In this document: piece after piece, positions 4,797 to 9,638 of the stretch
Numbering within the stretch: the first letter of the stretch is position 1
Layout of the letters: each line of letters opens with the position of its first letter
Assembly: GCA_030837265.1 (NCBI GenBank)
Contig: JAUPKV010000061.1
Coordinates: 1-9,638 of the forward strand
Origin: Methanobacteriota archaeon
GTDB taxonomy: Archaea > Halobacteriota > Methanosarcinia > Methanosarcinales > Methanosarcinaceae
DNA length: 9,638 nucleotides
Direction of reading: 5' to 3'
The notes under the pieces: model-generated
What the model was told of the DNA's origin: nothing
Databases searched by the model: none
What the model saw: only the letters and a program-made list of their open reading frames with translations
Program-made: the position numbers and the translations under genes

Positions 4797-6887
4797 GTGA
4801 AAAAGAAACAGCTTCTTAGCTGTGACGATTTTCAGGAAGAAAATGTGGTAAATCAACAGTATGTTGGATTTCCGCAAAATAAGATATATGAGTGCAAAAA
4901 TTTTTTTTTTAACTTATTTGACAATCAATCTCTAAATAAATACATACCTTTTATTTCCTTCCTTTTGGCCATCTCAATTACCCTTCCCTTCGGAGTATTT
5001 CTTTGCATGGAGGCTGATCGTTTAAATGATGATATGTTCGGGCATATTACCATTCTGGATGAGCCTAAGCTTCTCAATGAATTGAGAGATGCACAGGCTA
5101 AAGGAGTTATTATAGGAATTCATGGGTGGGAACATGAAAATTATTCATCCTTAACGCCACTTCAAGCGAAAGAAGATGTTGAAAAAGCAAAACTAGTTTT
5201 TGAAAAGACTGGACTCATTCCCAGTTTGTTTATCTCCCCTTATGAAATCTCGGGAGTGCCCGAAGACCCGTCGGTAAGGCAGGCAATAGAAAGCACTCAT
5301 GTCTCTACGCAACTACCGCCTCTAAGAGCAAATAGTAACGGTGTGAATATAAATGAGTATACCTGGAACTGGCGTACAATGCAAAGCTTCGATGATCCCA
5401 GGTTCCAGAAGGCCACGGAGTTAATCCGGAAAGAAAACCCACGTAATATCGTGTTCCATGCACAGGACTGGAATCCTTATCTTAATCAATTTCTTGTTAA
5501 TTACCTGTCATCAACTAGTGATTTGAATATCACCGTCAGAATGGATGACGTTGAAGTAAATACTCCAAAAGAAACAGTTCATGACGTAGCTCGGATGACT
5601 CAATATAAATCAGTAGGGAGAGTTGTATTTGCTGTTATTCCCAGGGGAATCTGGAAAGGTGGGGACCCTGCCATAGAAAGTATTAAAGTAAATATAATTA
5701 TGTCAATGTATTTCTGGTTCTTTATTTTAACTTCACTGCTTCCACTCTCTTTTTTTGTCACATGGAAATTTCTATCCGGCTGGAAAAAGAAGAGGGATCT
5801 TAATAATTATCTACTTCACAACAGTCGCGATACCGTGTGCTCAGCATTGGTTTCGATTATTGTCCCTGCATACAACGAGGAAACAACAATTGGAAAATGC
5901 CTGGGGTCCGTCCTGAATCAAGGATACAAAGGTGAAATGGAAATAATTGTTGTCAATGATGGATCCACTGATCGGACAGCAGAGATTGTTTCAAATTACC
6001 CTGTAAGGTTTATAGATCTTAAAGTGAATGGCGGAAAGGCAAATGCTCTCAATAAGGCTATTGAGGAAGCAAGAGGGGATATCCTTATATTTACCGATTC
6101 TGATTCGTATATGTCTGAGAATGCGGTTAATTCCTTGGTAAGCTGTCTCAATGCTAATAGAAATGTACAGATAGTTACGGGAAATGTTCTCATTCATGAG
6201 AATCATGGGAAAACAAAATTTATGAAGTACTTCCAGATGATTGAATACCTTGTCGAACAGGAAATTACCCGATATCTACAGGGCTTGAGCGGAAGTATTC
6301 TTGTTTGCCCTGGTCCACTCACTGCAGTCAGAAGAAGTGTATGCAATATAATTCGATTCAGTGATGAAACCATTGTTGAGGATGCGGATTTTACCATTAA
6401 GGCTCTTAAAAATTCGATGAAAATTATTATGGATCAGGAGGCTGAAGTTTACACTCACGCACCTGAAACACTCCGGGCCTGGTACCGGCAAAGAAAAAGG
6501 TGGTGGTTCGGTAATCTCCAGGTCTGGAGGTTACATAAGCGCTGGGCAATGAGAAATCCATGGATGTTACTCAATTATTCGGGTTACATCATTGGAGTTT
6601 GTTCTTTAGCTCTTGCTTTATTGCTGCCTTATTTCCTTCTCCAGTACGATAATATTCGGCTAATATCCTTACGTGGGATCCTGTACACTTTTATTCCAAT
6701 AATACTATTTACTATATTTACTTCCTCGATTTTAATAAAAAATAAAAAGTTATTACCAATGTTGATCCCGTACGTAATGATTTACTCAACTATTAAAGTT
6801 GTTATAATCAGTTACCTTTATCTATCTTATTTAATAGGGAGAAAATTGAAAATCCAATTCGGTCCGCGGCTCATTGAAGTGAAATAA
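4797..6887 (+). CDS. Membrane fusion of a circularly permuted polysaccharide deacetylase-like domain and a processive family 2 glycosyltransferase
   Basis: This is a 696-residue membrane protein with GTG start and site AGGGGGGT 8 bases upstream. Order: cytoplasmic tail 1-48; membrane helix about 49-70; deacetylase-like domain about 75-295, predicted outside; helix about 299-322; GT2 domain about 350-575 inside; then membrane helices near 592-614, 626-647 and 654-680. The GT2 part has VPAYNEE (356-362), NDGSTD (387-392), DSD (434-436), GPLTAVRR (506-513), VEDAD (527-531) and QRKRW (565-569), the set of processive synthases such as PgaC/IcaA and hyaluronan or chitin synthases. The outer domain has all NodB/DUF2334-type motifs (HGWEH 109-113, SPYE 147-150, HAQDW 221-225, RMDD 248-251, AVIPR 279-283), but the RMDD/VIPR half that normally comes first is last. 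It likely polymerises and deacetylates a surface glycan; the sugar is unknown. Overlaps the next gene by one base. Confidence 0.85.
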   Translation: MKKKQLLSCDDFQEENVVNQQYVGFPQNKIYECKNFFFNLFDNQSLNKYIPFISFLLAISITLPFGVFLCMEADRLNDDMFGHITILDEPKLLNELRDAQAKGVIIGIHGWEHENYSSLTPLQAKEDVEKAKLVFEKTGLIPSLFISPYEISGVPEDPSVRQAIESTHVSTQLPPLRANSNGVNINEYTWNWRTMQSFDDPRFQKATELIRKENPRNIVFHAQDWNPYLNQFLVNYLSSTSDLNITVRMDDVEVNTPKETVHDVARMTQYKSVGRVVFAVIPRGIWKGGDPAIESIKVNIIMSMYFWFFILTSLLPLSFFVTWKFLSGWKKKRDLNNYLLHNSRDTVCSALVSIIVPAYNEETTIGKCLGSVLNQGYKGEMEIIVVNDGSTDRTAEIVSNYPVRFIDLKVNGGKANALNKAIEEARGDILIFTDSDSYMSENAVNSLVSCLNANRNVQIVTGNVLIHENHGKTKFMKYFQMIEYLVEQEITRYLQGLSGSILVCPGPLTAVRRSVCNIIRFSDETIVEDADFTIKALKNSMKIIMDQEAEVYTHAPETLRAWYRQRKRWWFGNLQVWRLHKRWAMRNPWMLLNYSGYIIGVCSLALALLLPYFLLQYDNIRLISLRGILYTFIPIILFTIFTSSILIKNKKLLPMLIPYVMIYSTIKVVIISYLYLSYLIGRKLKIQFGPRLIEVK

Positions 6888-7678
6888 TGATAATAAATAA
6901 GAAAATGCATATTGCGGTGAGTTTGGCACTTTTATTATTTCTAATAATTCTATTTTTTTTAGTTTTCACTAAAATGCCTTCAAAACCAGAATGTTCACAG
7001 GGTGTCTGGAACAATTGCAATTTTACAAAGCCTGCTGAAGAGTGGTCTGCGGCCGCCAGGCGATATGGTGGAGAAAACGGAGTTATTGACATAGTAGTCG
7101 CTCAGGCACATGAAAACAAGTTAGTTTATGTTCCCTTTCCTTTTGAAAAAAAAGGATATATTTACAGCTACAGCAAGACTGATAAAGTTGAGTCGTATTT
7201 GGAAAAGTTCGATAAGGACGGATTGAAAGTGATACTTTCGGTTCAGCCCAACGGAGCTGAAGCATCTGATTTGATAAATATAGTACTTTCAAGGTATGGG
7301 CATCATAAAAGCATTATCGGTGTAAACGTTGATCTTGAGTGGAAATTAAACGAGAACCCAAATCATGTCAGCAATGAGGAGCGCGATCTGTGGTTAAAGA
7401 TTATCCAGAGCTATAATCCGGAATTCAAACTTTTCCTTACTTACTTTAAGGATCACACTTACTTTCCTGACAACAGAAAAGATGTATTAATCTTATTTGA
7501 TGGGGAGAGAGCTACTCAGGATGAAATATTGAAGAAGTACGGAGAACTTGCTGCTTATTTCACATCGGTCGGAATCTATACAGGATATTCTTCGAATATT
7601 CCACTTACTGCACCTTATGACAGTATTATGGAAGCAGCTCCGAATACAAAGTACATATTACACGTTGTAAATGTTTAA
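6887..7678 (+). CDS. Membrane-anchored TIM-barrel protein, possible GH18-like glycoside hydrolase
   Basis: This 263-residue protein has a basic N-terminus and one membrane helix at about residues 9-28, so it is probably anchored with its domain outside. The start ATG shares its A with the stop codon of the synthase gene, which suggests translational coupling; an ATG at 6905 (residue 7) is an alternative. The domain shows alternating strands and helices: VIDIVVA (66-72), LKVILSVQ (113-120), IIGVNVDLEW (143-152), KLFLTYF (181-187), DVLILFDG (199-206), SVGIYTGYS (227-235), KYILHVVNV at the end. NVDLE (147-151) resembles the GH18 DxDxE motif, with D149 and the acid E151 kept and the first Asp replaced by Asn. 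Two cysteines (C36, C44) could form a disulfide. By analogy with PgaB, which pairs a deacetylase with a hydrolase domain, it may trim the polymer made next door. I cannot name the family with certainty. Confidence 0.6.
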   Translation: MIINKKMHIAVSLALLLFLIILFFLVFTKMPSKPECSQGVWNNCNFTKPAEEWSAAARRYGGENGVIDIVVAQAHENKLVYVPFPFEKKGYIYSYSKTDKVESYLEKFDKDGLKVILSVQPNGAEASDLINIVLSRYGHHKSIIGVNVDLEWKLNENPNHVSNEERDLWLKIIQSYNPEFKLFLTYFKDHTYFPDNRKDVLILFDGERATQDEILKKYGELAAYFTSVGIYTGYSSNIPLTAPYDSIMEAAPNTKYILHVVNV

Positions 7679-7773
7679 CGGGATATTATAATTCTTATAA
7701 AGTTCATCGCTTCGTTCCTTAATCCACAAAATCTAATAAAATCAATTGTTGGAGACTCATTAATAGTCCTATT

Positions 7774-7780
7774 TTTATAT
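7774..7780 (+). promoter_or_regulatory. TATA box of the SWIM-domain gene, implying a leaderless mRNA
   Basis: TTTATAT is centred about 26 bases before ATG 7803, the distance expected if transcription starts at the ATG itself. No Shine-Dalgarno lies before the start. A second TATA-like string at 7786-7795 is too close to the ATG for a normal promoter. Confidence 0.45.
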
Positions 7781-7802
7781 TGCTATGTATAAATAATAAC
7801 AC

Positions 7803-9638
7803 ATGCCATTAGATTGTAAAAATACTGATCTTTTCAAAGAACTTAAGTGGAGCGATATACAGGAATGGGCGGGAGAGAAAGCCACTTCAAAAGGGATCAA
7901 GTATCAGGACGAGGAACGGGTAAAAGAGATTAAGTGCACACCAGATGGCAGTCTGATCGCTCGTGTGCAGGGAACAATAGATTATTTTACAGAGGTTTCT
8001 CTTGAAAATGGGAAATTAAGTTCCCTTTGCAGCTGTCCTGTTGGGCATGACTGCAAACATGGAGTTGCAGCTGTTCTTGAATACCTTGAGCGTGTAGAGC
8101 AGGGAGAAGAGATTCCAATAACTGCTGAAGAAGATCCGCTCTTTGTAAGAACCAGAAAAGGATACATGGGAATTGAGGCTTCTGGAACCCATGACTTTAA
8201 AATATCCTCCACGACTCTCCATGAATATCTGGTGCAATTAGAAAAATCTGAATTAATAGAAATCCTGGCATATTTTGCAGAAAAAGATCCTTTGATAGGA
8301 AGGTACCTCAGAGATCGAAAAGACCTTGCTTCCGAGAATCCAATATTAATTATTAGCGATGTTTATTCTGAAATGGACGAACTCTTTAGGGCAGCAAGAG
8401 ATTATGATTACTGGAAGTATGAAGGTGAAGACCTGCCTGATTTCTCAGGCTATCAGGCCCGGCTAAAAAGCCTGCTTGATTCAGGTCATCCCGAAGAACT
8501 CTTGAGTATCGGAAAAGAGCTAATGGACAGGTATGAAAAAATTGCGGCTTACGATGATGGGGGGGAAATGGGAACAAAAATATCCCGTTGTATGGACGTA
8601 GTGTTCGAGGCTTTATCGAAGTCTTCTCTTCCTGCCCATGAAAAAATGCTCTATGCCTTTGAAATTGAGTTGAAGGATAATTATGATATTCTTGATGAAC
8701 TTCTTATATGGAAAGAGGATTTCAGCCAGGAAGAGTGGCAGCTTTTTTCAGAAGCCTTGAAGATTCAGTTACTGGAGGCAGAAATTGAAGATAACGGTTT
8801 GTATTATTCATCCTGGGAGAGGGATTATGTTATTGATAGACTTGTGGATGCTTTGAAAAAATCCGGGCTTTCTAAGGAAATAATACCAATATGTGAGCTA
8901 GAAGCCGAAATATCAGGAAGTTATACCAGACTGGTAAGAGTACTGCTAGATTCCGGAGATACAGAGAAAGCTGAAGAATGGATTTATCGTGGAATCAAGG
9001 AAATTGGGAATGAGGATCGTGACACTGTTCACCAGCTCTGGCAACTCTTACTTGAAATTAAAGAAAGTGAAGGAAACTGGCCTTTTGTAACTGCTCTTGA
9101 AACCGAAGAGTTTTTCAGGCATCCTCAACTGTCCAGTTATATCAGGATGCGGGAAGCGGCCGGAAAAATTGGTAAATGGCACGAAATCCGGGAAGCTGCC
9201 CTCAGATCTCTAAGAAGTGGAGAACTCGAAGCTAAGCTTATGAGTCCTGCAGAAGAAACTTCAATACTTCCGGGAGTCCTTCCAAAAACCGGACTACTTG
9301 GGATCGTCACTCTAAAAGAGATTAAGCATCCTGCTATTGATCTGTTAATTGAAATAGCAATTAAAGAAAATAATCCGGAAGAAGTGATCTACTGGTACAA
9401 AAGGCTTAAGGAAAAAGGAAGTGAAGCCGATAGGCATCGCCCCATTTTTGAAAACGAAATTGCAAACGCAGTGAGGGGCAAATATCCTGAAGTAGCTATC
9501 GAAATTTGGAAAAAACTTGCAGAATGGTTAATTTCCGAAACGAAAGTAAGCTCATATGAGTCAGCTTCAGTTTACCTCCGGAAAATAAAAGAGACATTGG
9601 AAGTTACAGGAAAAAAGAAAGACTGGGAAATCTATCTA
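7803..9638 (+). CDS. Large SWIM zinc-finger protein, 3' end beyond the window
   Basis: The frame is open for 612 codons from ATG 7803 to the window edge. A TAA at 7797-7799 in the same frame rules out a longer start. The SWIM motif is at residues 76-86 (CSCPVGHDCKH): C76, C78, C84 and H86 fit CxCx(n)CxH and should bind zinc. SWIM modules mediate DNA or protein contacts and occur in transposases, MEKK1 and beside SNF2-type helicases. The part before it (about 10-70) has the small beta-rich lead-in typical of SWIM proteins. The rest, from about residue 140, is acidic and helical, with repeated patterns of about 35 residues such as LLDSGDTEKAEEWIYRGIKE, suggesting a TPR- or HEAT-like solenoid. 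No enzyme motif is seen. A run of seven G (8559-8565) lies in the coding region without breaking the frame. The role is unknown; chromatin or protein-complex scaffolding is only a guess. Confidence 0.85.
   Translation, partial: MPLDCKNTDLFKELKWSDIQEWAGEKATSKGIKYQDEERVKEIKCTPDGSLIARVQGTIDYFTEVSLENGKLSSLCSCPVGHDCKHGVAAVLEYLERVEQGEEIPITAEEDPLFVRTRKGYMGIEASGTHDFKISSTTLHEYLVQLEKSELIEILAYFAEKDPLIGRYLRDRKDLASENPILIISDVYSEMDELFRAARDYDYWKYEGEDLPDFSGYQARLKSLLDSGHPEELLSIGKELMDRYEKIAAYDDGGEMGTKISRCMDVVFEALSKSSLPAHEKMLYAFEIELKDNYDILDELLIWKEDFSQEEWQLFSEALKIQLLEAEIEDNGLYYSSWERDYVIDRLVDALKKSGLSKEIIPICELEAEISGSYTRLVRVLLDSGDTEKAEEWIYRGIKEIGNEDRDTVHQLWQLLLEIKESEGNWPFVTALETEEFFRHPQLSSYIRMREAAGKIGKWHEIREAALRSLRSGELEAKLMSPAEETSILPGVLPKTGLLGIVTLKEIKHPAIDLLIEIAIKENNPEEVIYWYKRLKEKGSEADRHRPIFENEIANAVRGKYPEVAIEIWKKLAEWLISETKVSSYESASVYLRKIKETLEVTGKKKDWEIYL

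Noticed and set aside
5991..6491. Four minus-strand frames of 64-71 codons under the glycosyltransferase domain
   Set aside because: They are antisense shadows of a gene whose plus-strand motifs are well conserved.

Overview
The window looks like chromosomal DNA of a methanogenic archaeon of the Methanosarcina type. The evidence is the archaeal-type FAD synthase RibL, the two-gene aspartate-semialdehyde sulfurtransferase module known from Methanosarcina, TATA-box promoters, AT-rich spacers and strongly lysine/glutamate-rich proteins. The genus is an inference from gene content; no rRNA is present. There is no tRNA, rRNA, CRISPR array or intact insertion sequence.

Layout. 1-776 (+) is the 3' part of a class I aspartate aminotransferase. 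It converges on ribL (848-1267, -), and a hairpin spans the ribL stop codon. After a 399-base spacer with promoters comes a two-gene operon (1667-3557, +): the DUF39/CBS sulfurtransferase and its NIL-ferredoxin partner, which build homocysteine from aspartate semialdehyde. Next is a stand-alone Qac/EmrE-type SMR exporter (3730-4056, +), probably leaderless and preceded by a 13-bp direct repeat. A strong 16-bp hairpin follows. The 740-base spacer 4057-4796 also holds what looks like a minus-strand gene remnant with an in-frame TAG, T-rich tracts and the promoter of the next operon.

The operon 4797-7678 (+) is the most unusual part. Its first gene fuses an extracytoplasmic deacetylase-like domain to a processive family 2 glycosyltransferase of the PgaC/IcaA type. 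The deacetylase motifs are all present but in circularly permuted order: HGWEH, SPYE, HAQDW, then RMDD and AVIPR. The second gene overlaps it by one base and encodes a membrane-anchored protein with a GH18-like NVDLE motif. Together they suggest a compact module that makes, deacetylates and perhaps trims a surface polysaccharide, similar in logic to bacterial PgaB/PgaC but built differently. The polymer itself cannot be read from the sequence.

The window ends inside a large SWIM zinc-finger protein (7803 to the edge, +), probably also leaderless, whose function is unknown.
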